A stretch of 64,000 nucleotides of DNA from Halobacillus_B sp963739045 (lineage in GTDB: Bacteria; Bacillota; Bacilli; Bacillales; Halobacillaceae), in the NCBI GenBank assembly GCA_963739045.1, contig CAVTYY010000001.1, forward strand, positions 124,001 to 188,000, given 5' to 3'. Both the position numbers and the translations under genes were made by a program. Below are positions 32,031 to 41,705 of this stretch, piece by piece (the stretch's first letter is position 1; each line of letters opens with the position of its first letter). Below the pieces are notes generated by a model. That model was not told the DNA's origin and made no database searches. It worked only from the letters and a program-made list of their open reading frames with translations.

Positions 32031-33524
32031 CTAACTAAAATACTTCTCCCTCATAATCTCAAGGAGAAGATCTGCGAAATAAACATCCCATTGGGTCCCT
32101 TTTCCTTCTTCGATAATCCTCATTGCTTGTTCTATAGACATTCCTTTTCTGTACGGTCGGTCACTAGTCATAGCATCAAAAGCGTCTGCTACTGCCATTA
32201 ATCTGCCAAACAATGGAATCTCTGCTCCTCGTAACCCATCAGGATACCCTTTGCCATCAAACCGTTCGTGATGAGAGCGAACTCCTGGGATTACAGGAAG
32301 AAGTTCGATAGGGAGCTGAACCTGATGCAGTATATCTGCCCCGATCACAGGGTGCTGCTTAATCTGTTCAAACTCCTCTTCAGTCAGAGGTTTCTCTTTT
32401 AATAAGACATGATCTCGAACTCCAATTTTACCTATGTCATGGAGAAGTGCGGATTTCCTTAACATGTCTATGTCCTCCAGAGAGAATTCAGCTCTCGTTG
32501 CGATCTGCACACAATAGTCAGCTACGCGCGCCGAATGACCTGCTGTATATGGGTCTCTTGCATCCAATGTAGCCGCAAACACAGTAAAGAAACTCTCCAG
32601 CAGTTGTTCATTCCGTTCATCTCTCTCTTTAATGCTAGAAACCATGTGGTTAAAACCTGTAACTAGGTTGGAAAATTCGTCTGAATAAATATTATCCATG
32701 TATTCCAATTCGCCGTTCCGCACCTCTTCAAACCTTTGCCGTAAGGAGTTCATAGGCTGCTCAATGCTTCTATAAAGAAGAACCGCTACAGCCAGCGCCA
32801 TAACTAGGATGACGACTATGACCAATACTGACCAGCTCCAATAATTGTCCAACCCTGAACCGTTCTCCTCACTAAGTCGAATCTGGGAAGCTAAAATAAA
32901 CAGAAGAACGGGAAAAACTGCCGTAAAAAGGGAGCTTATGAGCATTTTACTTTTGATACTTAAATATATCCTTCCCTCCAGCTTTAAAGCTGGATAGCCA
33001 AGCTGCTTTGTTCTGGTGGAAAAGGAATGAAGCAATAGCTGAACACTTTGGTACGTTAGAAAAAATTCAATTAATGAATGAAGAACTGCGATGAGAAATG
33101 CACCGCTCCATGCCAGAGCTATGTAATAATACGGAAGGTGAATCCAGTTCAAATAAATGCCGGCAAGAGACATCAGCGAGGATGGTATGGCTAAACCAAA
33201 TAAGTGCGGTCCCATGATTCGCTTAACAGTTAACAGCGGAAATTGATGAGCGGCCAGATAGCCTTTCTTTACAACGTGCAAAGACGGTCGTTCGCTTAGA
33301 AACACTGCCTTAATCGGTTTTACATGAGACCGGTAGAGGATGAATTCTCCTGTCAGCATAATCACGACTGAAATAATCATGACTATAACCAGGTAATAAA
33401 CTTCGGACTCAGATAATGACAAGGTGTGAAAAATAAATACACTTCCCACTCCAAATACCGCAAGCAGAGATCCAATCATATAATTGAATAAAATACGACG
33501 TTGAAAGGCTGTAAACGGACCCAT
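32031..33524 (-). CDS. HD-GYP domain protein, probable c-di-GMP phosphodiesterase
   Basis: Membrane-anchored signalling protein, 497 residues. About six helices occupy residues 10-260 in two groups; a HAMP-like segment follows the last one (L-Y-R-S-I-E-Q-P-M-N-S-L-R-Q-R-F-E-E-V). The C-terminal HD-GYP domain (about 315-495) has the metal ligands H-D-I-G-K-I-G near 363, the H-H-E-R-F-D-G-K-G-Y-P-D-G-L block and the D-R-P-Y-R-K-G motif. HD-GYP proteins hydrolyse cyclic di-GMP or related dinucleotides. The N-terminal membrane region is not a sensor family I can name. It is single-gene. Confidence 0.92.
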   Translation of the reverse strand: MGPFTAFQRRILFNYMIGSLLAVFGVGSVFIFHTLSLSESEVYYLVIVMIISVVIMLTGEFILYRSHVKPIKAVFLSERPSLHVVKKGYLAAHQFPLLTVKRIMGPHLFGLAIPSSLMSLAGIYLNWIHLPYYYIALAWSGAFLIAVLHSLIEFFLTYQSVQLLLHSFSTRTKQLGYPALKLEGRIYLSIKSKMLISSLFTAVFPVLLFILASQIRLSEENGSGLDNYWSWSVLVIVVILVMALAVAVLLYRSIEQPMNSLRQRFEEVRNGELEYMDNIYSDEFSNLVTGFNHMVSSIKERDERNEQLLESFFTVFAATLDARDPYTAGHSARVADYCVQIATRAEFSLEDIDMLRKSALLHDIGKIGVRDHVLLKEKPLTEEEFEQIKQHPVIGADILHQVQLPIELLPVIPGVRSHHERFDGKGYPDGLRGAEIPLFGRLMAVADAFDAMTSDRPYRKGMSIEQAMRIIEEGKGTQWDVYFADLLLEIMREKYFS

Positions 33525-33846
33525 TATTTGCTCCTTTTTCTAATTCTATAGTTCTAGATGTAGGACTATTATATCAAAAACAGTTCGCTTCTTGTTACTT
33601 TTTTGTCTACGAAAAGAGATGAAGATTCCCTACACAAAGTCGAACGATAGAATGGGCAGTAAAATCAGGAAGCGCTGCTCCACCTGTACAGACCCTGCGG
33701 GATAGCGGTTTGTGCTTTCTAAGAAGCCTGTGGCAGTGCCTTGGGAAACCGATGCCCCTCCCTCCTAGCTGAACACACAAAAAACCCGAACCACTGTTAA
33801 TCCATGGTTCGGGTGTTGTAATGAAATTATGATCCCACTTTAGGAA
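33525..33846. other. intergenic region, no gene
   Basis: Contains a minus-strand terminator at 33783-33814 and, at about 33650-33770, a GC-richer stretch (CTGTACAGACCCTGCGGGA...CCTGTGGCAGTGCC) that looks like a degenerate copy of the dispersed repeat class. No coding signal. Confidence 0.4.
33783..33814 (-). terminator. terminator of the ABC/DUF4064 operon
   Basis: Stem ACCCGAACCA / TGGTTCGGGT followed on the minus strand by TTTTTTG, 33 bases past the DUF4064 stop codon. Confidence 0.85.
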
Positions 33847-34305
33847 TTAATAATTTTCAACTGAGCTTTCTTCTGTGATAGTTTTGTTCTTCGATTTCCT
33901 TACGAGCGCCGTAATGCCGGCAATTAAATAGGCAATGCCGCCAAATATACCAAAGGCAATTGTACCGAGGGTGGTGACTACGCCGGTCACGATTAGAATA
34001 ATTCCAGCGGCTTTCGGTTTTTTGTTTCCTTTAAGAAAGACAATCGCAACGATTCCAAGAATGATGGCAATAGCAGAGAATATGACGATAACTAAAGATC
34101 CCGTGCTGATGGCATCAATGATTTTATCAACTGAAACGCTGTTTCCCTGACCGTTGGGATTGGAATTCATAGCATCTTGCATCTGTTGTTTAAACTGAGC
34201 TTTCGTATCATCCTGCATCGTCAAAACTCTAAAACTGAAAAAGAAAACAAGGCCATAAATCACTAACCCGATTACTGAAAAGATAATTTCTGCTACTCTA
34301 CTCAT
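33847..34305 (-). CDS. DUF4064 domain-containing membrane protein
   Basis: Small membrane protein, 152 residues, matching the DUF4064 pattern. N-terminal helix (about 7-28), an extracytoplasmic stretch with M-Q-D-A-M-N-S-N-P, then three closely spaced glycine-rich helices (about 70-92, 98-118, 120-138) and a charged tail. Function unknown. It begins 18 bases downstream of the ABC permease stop and shares its terminator, so it is likely the third gene of that operon. Such proteins sit next to stress-response or exporter genes in Bacillus, which hints at a role in the cell envelope but no more. Confidence 0.82.
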   Translation of the reverse strand: MSRVAEIIFSVIGLVIYGLVFFFSFRVLTMQDDTKAQFKQQMQDAMNSNPNGQGNSVSVDKIIDAISTGSLVIVIFSAIAIILGIVAIVFLKGNKKPKAAGIILIVTGVVTTLGTIAFGIFGGIAYLIAGITALVRKSKNKTITEESSVENY

Positions 34306-34323
34306 TTGAACTCCTCCTTTTTA

Positions 34324-35289
34324 TTAAGCACTAGCTACATCACGCTTTGTGAAGAAAAACCATGATAATCCTAGGAACACTATAAAATAAACTACTAAAA
34401 CACTAACAGAAAACGCTAAAGTCAGCCCATCAATTATAGGCGTTCCCTCAAAGAATACCGTTAAGTCGGTATTGGCAAATAAAATGTATTTAGCCCATTC
34501 TTTGCTGGCGACAAACACCACTAGTGTGCTTCCTGACATCATGAGAAAAATTGCAACTCCGATGGATAGTGAGCTGTTTCTAAACACGGCGGATATCATA
34601 AAAGCAAAGCTTGCCATCATGAGCAGGTTGACCGATTTTAATAAATAAAGCGAAATCGTATGCTGGAAGATCGGCGATTCGATAAACTCGCCCGACTGCT
34701 GGTACAGATAGGTCTGTGATAGGCTATCGATGCCAAACAGCATAGCTCCGATGATAAAGGAAAAAATATAAAGAAATACCAGCATCGTCAGGGCAAATAC
34801 CAGGACAGATACGTACTTTGAGAAAAGTATTTTAGCCCGTGATATCGGCCGGATCAGTAACAGCTTTATAGTTCCCCATTTAAACTCATTGGCAATAATA
34901 CTCGCTGCCACAATAATGGTAAACAAACTGATGAGCGATATGTTTGTCGTGTTTTCTTTAACAAAACTCCACGCATCATATTCTTTAGGTTTAATATTAT
35001 GCTCTATTCGATAGTTGTTCTCCTCAATTTTGGAATTGGACTGCGGATTATTCTGCACTTGTTTAGGTGCATCTTTCATCCCCTCTTTTATTTGATCATT
35101 TTCAGCTTGTAATTCCTGCTTCCAGTCATCTCCTGTTGGGGCACCTTGATCGGTGATTGAATCATTCACTTTCAAAAATACGCCAAATACGATAATCACC
35201 AGAGCCAGAACTCCGAACATAATCCATGTGGAGATTTGGGAGTACATCTTCATTTGTTCATTACGTATCAGCTGGATAAAATTACTCAA
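34324..35289 (-). CDS. ABC-2 type transporter permease
   Basis: Membrane subunit of about 321 residues with six helices: the first (about 17-37), then a 100-residue extracytoplasmic domain rich in Q, N, D and K, then five helices from about 130 to the end. That is the BcrB/YxlG-like ABC-2 layout. It pairs with the ATPase encoded just upstream. Start: TTG 35289 (M-S-N-F-I-Q-L-I-R-N-E) fits GGAGAGGGA upstream and overlaps the ATPase stop by 8 bases; the 5-codon-longer start at 35304 would bury that site. Substrate unknown; peptide antibiotics are a common substrate for this branch. Confidence 0.88.
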   Translation of the reverse strand: MSNFIQLIRNEQMKMYSQISTWIMFGVLALVIIVFGVFLKVNDSITDQGAPTGDDWKQELQAENDQIKEGMKDAPKQVQNNPQSNSKIEENNYRIEHNIKPKEYDAWSFVKENTTNISLISLFTIIVAASIIANEFKWGTIKLLLIRPISRAKILFSKYVSVLVFALTMLVFLYIFSFIIGAMLFGIDSLSQTYLYQQSGEFIESPIFQHTISLYLLKSVNLLMMASFAFMISAVFRNSSLSIGVAIFLMMSGSTLVVFVASKEWAKYILFANTDLTVFFEGTPIIDGLTLAFSVSVLVVYFIVFLGLSWFFFTKRDVASA

Positions 35290-36202
35290 TAGATCCCTCT
35301 CCAATCAAATCCAGAAATTTATCTTCTAATGTAGTGCGATTTACGTTCACTGCAAATACCTCTACTTGCCTCTCTACAAGCTTGTTTACGAGCAGCGGAA
35401 CTTCCTCATGCTTCACTGTAAACACTAACGAGTCGTTTTCACGAACTGGCGCCTGTTTGGTGAGCTCTTCTACTACTTCCATAGCTGTTTCAACGGGACT
35501 CGCATCAAGCCGGACTTCCTTCTGATCAGACTGCTGCAAAGCATCATTCACCGTCTGAATTGAAATAATTTCCCCATTTTTAATGATCCCGATTCGATCA
35601 CACATCATTTCCATTTCAGATAGGATGTGACTGGATACAATGACAGCCACTCCTTCTTCTGCCGCTAACTTTCTAATATACGCTCTAATTTCACGGATAC
35701 CTGAAGGGTCGAGACCGTTCGTCGGTTCATCCAGAATTAAAATTGAAGGATTATGTAAAAGGGCCTGGGCGATTCCTAACCGCTGTCTCATGCCTAGAGA
35801 GTACTTCCCTACTTTATCCTTCAGCCGTTTCTCTAGGCCGACTAGCTTAACCACTTCCATAATTCTTTCCTGCGTTACTCCTGGGACCATTCTTGAATAA
35901 TGGACAAGATTTTTCCAGCCGCTCATAAATGGATACATTTCTGGATTTTCAACGATCCCGCCTACGTGCTGGATGGCCTGTTTAAAATCCTTCTTGATAC
36001 TTTTCCCATGAATCAGGACATCTCCCTCTGTCAACTCCATGAGACCCACCATCATCCGGATCGTTGTGGTCTTACCCGCACCATTCGGCCCGAGGAAACC
36101 AAAGACTTCTCCACTATGTATGGAGAAATCCAACCCCTTAATAATCGGCTTATTTTTAATGGTTTTTTTTACATTTTTAAGCTCCATTACTGCTTCTGTC
36201 AT
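35282..36202 (-). CDS. ABC transporter ATP-binding protein (BcrA-like)
   Basis: Nucleotide-binding subunit, 306 residues. Walker A G-P-N-G-A-G-K-T-T (about 38-46), Q-loop near 86, signature Y-S-L-G-M-R-Q-R-L-G (about 138-147), Walker B I-L-I-L-D-E-P (about 159-165) and switch His in V-S-S-H are intact. The C-terminal 75 residues form the DrrA/BcrA-type extension. It powers the ABC-2 permease next to it, likely exporting a hydrophobic or peptide compound. GGGAGGG lies ten bases before ATG 36202. No two-component system adjoins this operon, unlike the Bce module at 4.5-9 kb. Confidence 0.92.
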   Translation of the reverse strand: MTEAVMELKNVKKTIKNKPIIKGLDFSIHSGEVFGFLGPNGAGKTTTIRMMVGLMELTEGDVLIHGKSIKKDFKQAIQHVGGIVENPEMYPFMSGWKNLVHYSRMVPGVTQERIMEVVKLVGLEKRLKDKVGKYSLGMRQRLGIAQALLHNPSILILDEPTNGLDPSGIREIRAYIRKLAAEEGVAVIVSSHILSEMEMMCDRIGIIKNGEIISIQTVNDALQQSDQKEVRLDASPVETAMEVVEELTKQAPVRENDSLVFTVKHEEVPLLVNKLVERQVEVFAVNVNRTTLEDKFLDLIGEGSIE

Positions 36203-36300
36203 AAAACTTTCCCTCCCTGTTCATTTCACCACACCTATACTACGATAAACTGTGAAACACGTTTCATTATTTTTGAAATTTATACAAATTTCCTTAAAAA

Positions 36301-36325
36301 GGGAGTCTTCCTTAAGAAGACTCCC
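36301..36325 (-). terminator. terminator of the giant membrane protein gene
   Basis: Perfect 10-bp stem GGGAGTCTTC / GAAGACTCCC with five-base loop and a minus-strand CTTTTTAAGG tail, seven bases past the stop codon. Confidence 0.88.
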
Positions 36326-36331
36326 TTCTCA

Positions 36332-39300
36332 TTAATCCCAGTTTTTCAAAGCCGTCCACAGCTTCTTCAGTTTTTGTTCCACGTATTTATTGTCTCCTTC
36401 TCGTTGTTTCTGCCACTCATTATAACTTGCCGCTCCAATTAGAATGAATCCGGCGATGAGAAGGTACGACCACCAAGGCAAATTACCCCAATATGGACGG
36501 GTCTGATACATCACATTAAAGATGAGCACGCCCATCCCCACGAAAAAGTAAGACTTCATGCGAAGCTGCATGCCAGCAATCATCGATAAAAGGGACAGCC
36601 CGCCAATGATCCATGCATCCCAAATGGTATGGCTCTGGATGGCATCGGCCACCAAATAACCGGCCACTCCTAATAGCAACGCTAATTGAATGTGATTCAG
36701 CAAGCTTTTATAAGCGCTCCACGTTTTCCTTCGCAGCCATGCCATCACAGCAAGAAGAGGAAGGACTTGAATTTCTGCTTCCAGAATATCAGGGATGAAC
36801 GGCTCGTAATCCAAAATGACCATCAGATAGCTGATATAGAAGCTAAGAATAGACAATGTTTGAAAAACTCGATCCATTAGAACCAAACCCCAACGCTTCG
36901 CATTAACAAGGAACCAAACAGCAGCGAGCAGCACTGGCACTATTTTCAGCCAAATCGAATCATCAAAGTGAAGGACGTCTGCGGTTAGAAATGGATACAA
37001 TAAGGCGGACCAGCTGTACACATCGGCGTTGAACTTTTTCTCATTCCAATGAATAAGTCTATGATATAACCACCTGCCCGCGGCAAGAAGAATGGCAAAC
37101 GTAAGAACAAGCAGACCTATCAACAATGGCCGGCCCATATCCCCACTCATCCTCAGCCACATTGCTGCATAAATGCACAAGGGAACAAACGGAACAAGGC
37201 TCCATTTTTTATAATGAAGAAAAAATAAGATAAGCAGAAGATAGATCGTAACAGGAATAACTTCTAAAGAAGTGATGTGCTCTTGATGACCAACGACCTC
37301 CGCTAATCCTATTGTGGAAAAAGGAATGAGGTACCATTCCACTCTAACTTTCCACTCCTTAGGCAGCCATAACCAACTCAGAGCAAACAGAACGCTTGCA
37401 GCGAGCCACACATACGTATTCGAGATAGATAGGAACAGGTTATAGTGCGATTTAAGGAACCAAAGGAGAAAAAACACGACAGTCATTCCTGCATAAAGCA
37501 GCAATTTCCGCTGCCACTCTGTACGTTTAATGACCGACCCCCAAATATAGAGAGCGATTGGTACAAGTAAAATCAACGGATGAACAGCTTCATTCCATAA
37601 CTGAGTCAGGTATACGATCCCAACCATCAAAGTAGAAATCACCATGGCTAACCAAAAGAAATAGATCTCCAGCTGCGGCCAAATTCTCCTCCCCAGTTCT
37701 CTTATTGCTAGTAAAAACACTGGAGCAAACATCATATAATAAGTCGTTCCTTGAAAGGAAATGATCGAAAGCGGCATCAGTAAAGACGAATAAAACGCCA
37801 GGCTCACAAGCGCTACCAGCGACCATAACCCAGAGATCCGTGTGTATTGGACAAGCCAAAACAGTACGCCCACCCCAATGAATAGAACGAGAGGTTTCAT
37901 CAGCATAGGATCAATATATGGATCAATAATTAAATACAGTAAAGATAAAATATAAGCACACTGGCCAAGATAAAAACTGGAAAGGGATAATCGTGTTTCC
38001 TTGATTTTTTTCCATCCTAGATGAATGAAGAGAAGGACTAGGCCGGTAATCGCAAGATGGAAAGACAGACCAAGCTCTTCTTTATACACTTCGAAATACT
38101 CGTAAAACCATGGATATAAACACATGGATGCAAGCAGCAAGCTGAGCGGCTGGATCCATTGAGCAGAAGTGACTCCTTCAAAGCTGCGGCATTTCTTATA
38201 ACCCGCATAAGCCAAACCACTGATTATGAAGAGCATAAAGCCGTTCTCAGCATATTCTAAATGCTGATGGTTATTGAGCATACATACAATAATCACTGTA
38301 ATAGCTGTTACCATACTGCTTAGTCGGAAAGGCATCAGCCATTTGCTTGTGCCCCATAACACAGCAACCAAGAAAAGGATCGCTGCCGACGTAAACAGGA
38401 ACCATTCTATAGTCGAAAGTCCCGTTACTACCCACAGCTGCCACATGGAAATCATGAGAAACACCGGGGTTAAGTATTGAAAGATCTGCTGTTTTGCTAA
38501 GTGGCTCAGAACGAAATAATTCAACGTGATTACAAGGTAAGCGAAGAGCAGAAGTACAGATTCTTCCTGCTGCCGAATGAGAATCCCCTGCCAGCTTACA
38601 TAGATAAATGCACACAGAGAAATGAAAGCACTGGTATACTGAAACGTTTTCTTTATAAATGTATGATTTTTAGCGGCAAAGGCGAATCCCACATAAACCA
38701 TGGCAGCCGCACTATAAATGAGTAAATCAATGTCATGCAACGAAGAATGTTCCACTAATTGATAAATTCCATAAGCAAATAGCCCACAGAAGACAAACTG
38801 GTACTCCTTCGTTTTATAAACAAAGACCATCGCCATATACAAAACTGAAGTAAGGATGAGGTTAAAACTGTAAAACAGTTGATCATCGTAAATAAACAGC
38901 ATAAGCAGCGTAGAAACAATTAAATTCAGCTGCGCATACAAAGGTACTTCTTTCATAAACAAAGCTAACCTCTTACTGGAACGATATCGGAAGTAAAAGA
39001 GAAGCAGCGCCCCATTAAAGATCATCAGCCAAAAGTAAAACACATCTGCATGAACCTTCATTGCCCCCAGCGCAAATCCGGCGGATAAGGATAAGAATAA
39101 CAATGAAATCCAGACAAATAGCCGAGAATGATGACGGTAAGCATTTCTAACATAGAGCGGAAGCGGCAAAAGGACCCCTATTAAACCGAGCAGAAAACGG
39201 CCCTCTCCATCCATAGATAAATAGTTTCCTAATAAATCAAAATATCCAATCGCGACAATTACAATAGGAACAAGCAGACTGCCTAGAGTAAGAAAAGCAA

Positions 39301-39757
39301 ATGCCGTTTGAGTAATCTTCAGAAACTTCTCAGAGATATAACTAAGGGCGAAGAAAAATAATGAAACAAAAGAAATAGAGAATACTTTAAGTCCAGGACC
39401 CATCTGGTTCCATTGGCTGGTGGCGACGACCAGCCCGCTGATCAGTAACAGAATAACCCCTAAAATTAGAGACCATGTAATATTTCGCTCTCTTATTTGT
39501 TCTTTCGTTTTTACCTTCTTTTCCTTTGGAGGTTTCGCAGGCTTAGCTTTGATCTTCGGTTTAGTCGATGCTTCCTGTTCTATATACTCTTTCACAGGAC
39601 GTTCACTTTCACTCGCCACTGTAGTACTTTGGCAGTATCTTTCATGAGCCTCTCTTATCTGCTGAAATTCCGAAGATGAGATATACTCCCTTTCTCTTAA
39701 TCGGTTCAATTCATTTAGAAAAACTCGCTTTTTTTGGTCTTCCGATAGCTGTGACAT
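36332..39757 (-). CDS. 1141-residue polytopic membrane protein (SCO7613/DUF2157-like)
   Basis: Very large integral membrane protein. Residues 1-90 are soluble and charged: a short helical pair (L-N-R-L-R-E-R-E-Y-I-S-S-S-E-F) and then a proline/lysine-rich linker (K-P-K-I-K-A-K-P-A-K-P-P-K-E-K-K). The rest is an almost continuous series of roughly 30 or more hydrophobic helices. The build matches proteins annotated as DUF2157 or SCO7613 C-terminal domain membrane proteins. No catalytic motif, ATP site or transporter signature is visible, so role is unknown. The gene is single, with its own terminator. Confidence 0.85.
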   Translation of the reverse strand: MSQLSEDQKKRVFLNELNRLREREYISSSEFQQIREAHERYCQSTTVASESERPVKEYIEQEASTKPKIKAKPAKPPKEKKVKTKEQIRERNITWSLILGVILLLISGLVVATSQWNQMGPGLKVFSISFVSLFFFALSYISEKFLKITQTAFAFLTLGSLLVPIVIVAIGYFDLLGNYLSMDGEGRFLLGLIGVLLPLPLYVRNAYRHHSRLFVWISLLFLSLSAGFALGAMKVHADVFYFWLMIFNGALLLFYFRYRSSKRLALFMKEVPLYAQLNLIVSTLLMLFIYDDQLFYSFNLILTSVLYMAMVFVYKTKEYQFVFCGLFAYGIYQLVEHSSLHDIDLLIYSAAAMVYVGFAFAAKNHTFIKKTFQYTSAFISLCAFIYVSWQGILIRQQEESVLLLFAYLVITLNYFVLSHLAKQQIFQYLTPVFLMISMWQLWVVTGLSTIEWFLFTSAAILFLVAVLWGTSKWLMPFRLSSMVTAITVIIVCMLNNHQHLEYAENGFMLFIISGLAYAGYKKCRSFEGVTSAQWIQPLSLLLASMCLYPWFYEYFEVYKEELGLSFHLAITGLVLLFIHLGWKKIKETRLSLSSFYLGQCAYILSLLYLIIDPYIDPMLMKPLVLFIGVGVLFWLVQYTRISGLWSLVALVSLAFYSSLLMPLSIISFQGTTYYMMFAPVFLLAIRELGRRIWPQLEIYFFWLAMVISTLMVGIVYLTQLWNEAVHPLILLVPIALYIWGSVIKRTEWQRKLLLYAGMTVVFFLLWFLKSHYNLFLSISNTYVWLAASVLFALSWLWLPKEWKVRVEWYLIPFSTIGLAEVVGHQEHITSLEVIPVTIYLLLILFFLHYKKWSLVPFVPLCIYAAMWLRMSGDMGRPLLIGLLVLTFAILLAAGRWLYHRLIHWNEKKFNADVYSWSALLYPFLTADVLHFDDSIWLKIVPVLLAAVWFLVNAKRWGLVLMDRVFQTLSILSFYISYLMVILDYEPFIPDILEAEIQVLPLLAVMAWLRRKTWSAYKSLLNHIQLALLLGVAGYLVADAIQSHTIWDAWIIGGLSLLSMIAGMQLRMKSYFFVGMGVLIFNVMYQTRPYWGNLPWWSYLLIAGFILIGAASYNEWQKQREGDNKYVEQKLKKLWTALKNWD

Positions 39758-39922
39758 GTTATCCCTCCTTATCCCGAAAGTGTTAGGTGTAATATTACAC
39801 TACAACCCACATAATTTCAACCTTATTTTTCCAACAAGCCCATCATCTACTCCTCTGAATGGAAGGTGCCGCAAATCTTTGATAAACTTAAAATGAAGTG
39901 ACTTTTTTTGGGGGGAATTATT

Positions 39923-41056
39923 ATGAAAATCGTGTCTATTGAACCGACACCAAGCCCTAATTCGATGAAGATAAATGTAAATGAAGAGTTACCAAATGGA
40001 GAAACTCATAACTATAAAAAGGACGATGATCTCAGCCAGGCGCCAGATTTCATCCAGAAACTGTTTGCAATTGATGGGGTGAAAGGCCTTTACCACGTTG
40101 CCGATTTCATTGCCTTAGAACGAAATCCGCGTGAATCATGGGAAGTTATTCTGCCAGATGTGCGGACTGCTTTAGGATCTGACGAACAACCCACTGAAAA
40201 AGTTTCAAATCAGGGTCAGAATGCTGAAGAAGCTTTTGGCGAAGTTAAGGTCTTTGTGCAAATGTTCCGCGGCATTCCTATGCAAGTCAAACTAGAAGAA
40301 GGCGATGAAGAAAAACGTGTAGGTCTGCCTGAAGAGTTTATGGAAGCAGCTATGAAAGCGGCTCCTGCCTCCCCCAACATGATCATGGAACGTAAATGGG
40401 TGGAACAAAGCGCTCGTTACGGCGATCCAGATGAAATTGGCGAGCAAGTAAAAGAAGAATTAACCGCCAGTTATGATTCCGCTCGCCTTGAAAAACTGGT
40501 CACCCAGGCATTTGAAGAGGAACCACAGGAAACACAGCCGACAGAACAAGCCGAAGTTACTTTAACCACACTCGATGATCCCGATTGGAAAGTCCGTTAT
40601 GCAGCCCTGGACCAGATGAATCCGACAGCAACGGACCTTCCAGTGCTGAATAAAGCACTTGATGATGAAAAAGCATCCATCCGCCGGTTAGCTGCTGCCT
40701 ATTTAGGCATGATTGAAGAGCCTGAAGTTCTGCCTTATTTATACAAGGCATTAAAGGACAAAACGGTAACGGTTAGAAGAACAGCTGGCGATTGCTTATC
40801 AGACTTAGGATTTAAAGAAGCAATGCCGGAGATGATCGATTCCTTATCTGATCCTAATAAGCTTGTAAGATGGAGAGCTGCCATGTTTCTCTACGAGCTT
40901 GGGGATGAGTCAGCCCTCCCCGCTTTACGTGAAGCAGCAAATGATTCAGAATTCGAAGTACGTATGCAAGTGAACATGGCGATCGAGCGAATTGCCGGCG
41001 GTGAAGAAGCCAAAGGATCTGTCTGGTATCAAATGACCCAGGCAACTAAAAAATAA
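39923..41056 (+). CDS. cvfC: conserved virulence factor C-like protein (NifU-N + HEAT repeats)
   Basis: Cytosolic protein of about 377 residues with three parts. An N-terminal Nfu/NifU_N-like domain (about 1-85, P-T-P-S-P-N-S-M-K-I opening) comes first. A middle domain (about 110-180, with V-F-V-Q-M-F-R-G-I-P-M-Q-V-K and A-S-P-N-M-I-M-E-R-K-W) is characteristic of the conserved virulence factor C family. C-terminal HEAT-like repeats run from about 215 to 365 (D-P-D-W-K-V-R-Y-A-A-L and two further D-x-x-x-x-V-R-R/W units). The biochemical role is unsettled; virulence attenuation was reported in Staphylococcus. ATG 39923 lies after GGGGGGAATT. It is 18 bases from the bacilliredoxin gene, forming a two-gene operon. 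Confidence 0.88.
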   Translation: MKIVSIEPTPSPNSMKINVNEELPNGETHNYKKDDDLSQAPDFIQKLFAIDGVKGLYHVADFIALERNPRESWEVILPDVRTALGSDEQPTEKVSNQGQNAEEAFGEVKVFVQMFRGIPMQVKLEEGDEEKRVGLPEEFMEAAMKAAPASPNMIMERKWVEQSARYGDPDEIGEQVKEELTASYDSARLEKLVTQAFEEEPQETQPTEQAEVTLTTLDDPDWKVRYAALDQMNPTATDLPVLNKALDDEKASIRRLAAAYLGMIEEPEVLPYLYKALKDKTVTVRRTAGDCLSDLGFKEAMPEMIDSLSDPNKLVRWRAAMFLYELGDESALPALREAANDSEFEVRMQVNMAIERIAGGEEAKGSVWYQMTQATKK

Positions 41057-41074
41057 TTTGAAGGAGAATGCCTC

Positions 41075-41503
41075 ATGAACCCCTATGAAGCTTATATGAA
41101 AGAAATATCTCAGCCCATGCGTGATGAATTAACGCACGCCGGTTTCTCGGAGTTAACTACACCTGAATCCGTTGATGAATTTATCAGTGAAACAAAAGGA
41201 ACATCTTTAGTCGTGATCAATTCTGTTTGCGGGTGTGCCGCAGGTCTTGCCCGTCCGGCAGCTAGAGAATCTTTAAGTAATGAAAAAAAGCCAGAAAACC
41301 TTGTTACTGTTTTTGCTGGTCAAGATCGCGAAGCTACTTCCCGGATGCGTGACTATTTAGAAGGGTATGAACCCTCTTCTCCATCCATGGCCGTTCTTAA
41401 GGATGGTCAGGTGCTTCACTTTATTCCGCGTGAAGAAATCGAGGACTTTGAAGTAGAAGAGATTGTAGATAATTTAACTACTGCTTATAATCAATATTGC
41501 TAA
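41075..41503 (+). CDS. bacilliredoxin, BrxA/BrxB family
   Basis: Thioredoxin-fold protein of 142 residues (YphP/YqiW family) that removes bacillithiol from S-bacillithiolated proteins after oxidative stress. The active-site C-G-C motif is Cys52-Gly53-Cys54 in N-S-V-C-G-C-A-A-G-L-A-R-P. F-A-G-Q-D-R-E-A-T and S-P-S-M-A-V-L-K-D-G-Q are also family-typical. GAAGGAGAATG precedes ATG 41075. Its close linkage to the CvfC-like gene suggests joint expression. Whether it is BrxA or BrxB cannot be settled without a tree. Confidence 0.95.
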   Translation: MNPYEAYMKEISQPMRDELTHAGFSELTTPESVDEFISETKGTSLVVINSVCGCAAGLARPAARESLSNEKKPENLVTVFAGQDREATSRMRDYLEGYEPSSPSMAVLKDGQVLHFIPREEIEDFEVEEIVDNLTTAYNQYC

Positions 41504-41550
41504 GAGTTATATTTAGAAGATGCTGGGACATGACTCGCCTAAAATAACGA

Positions 41551-41593
41551 AAAAAGGTTCCGATCACTATTTTTGAGTGATCGGAACCTTTTT
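41551..41593 (+). terminator. terminator of the cvfC-brx operon
   Basis: Perfect 18-bp stem AAAAAGGTTCCGATCACT with its complement, seven-base loop, ending TTTTT. Confidence 0.95.
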
Positions 41594-41705
41594 CAAGTTT
41601 TAACATTTAGAATTGGGCTCTTTAATTGCTCCTACCCTTATTTATGTAAGACTCAAAAAGATATACCTTCAAATTCCTCGTTCATTTTATATAGGTATTA
41701 GTTTT

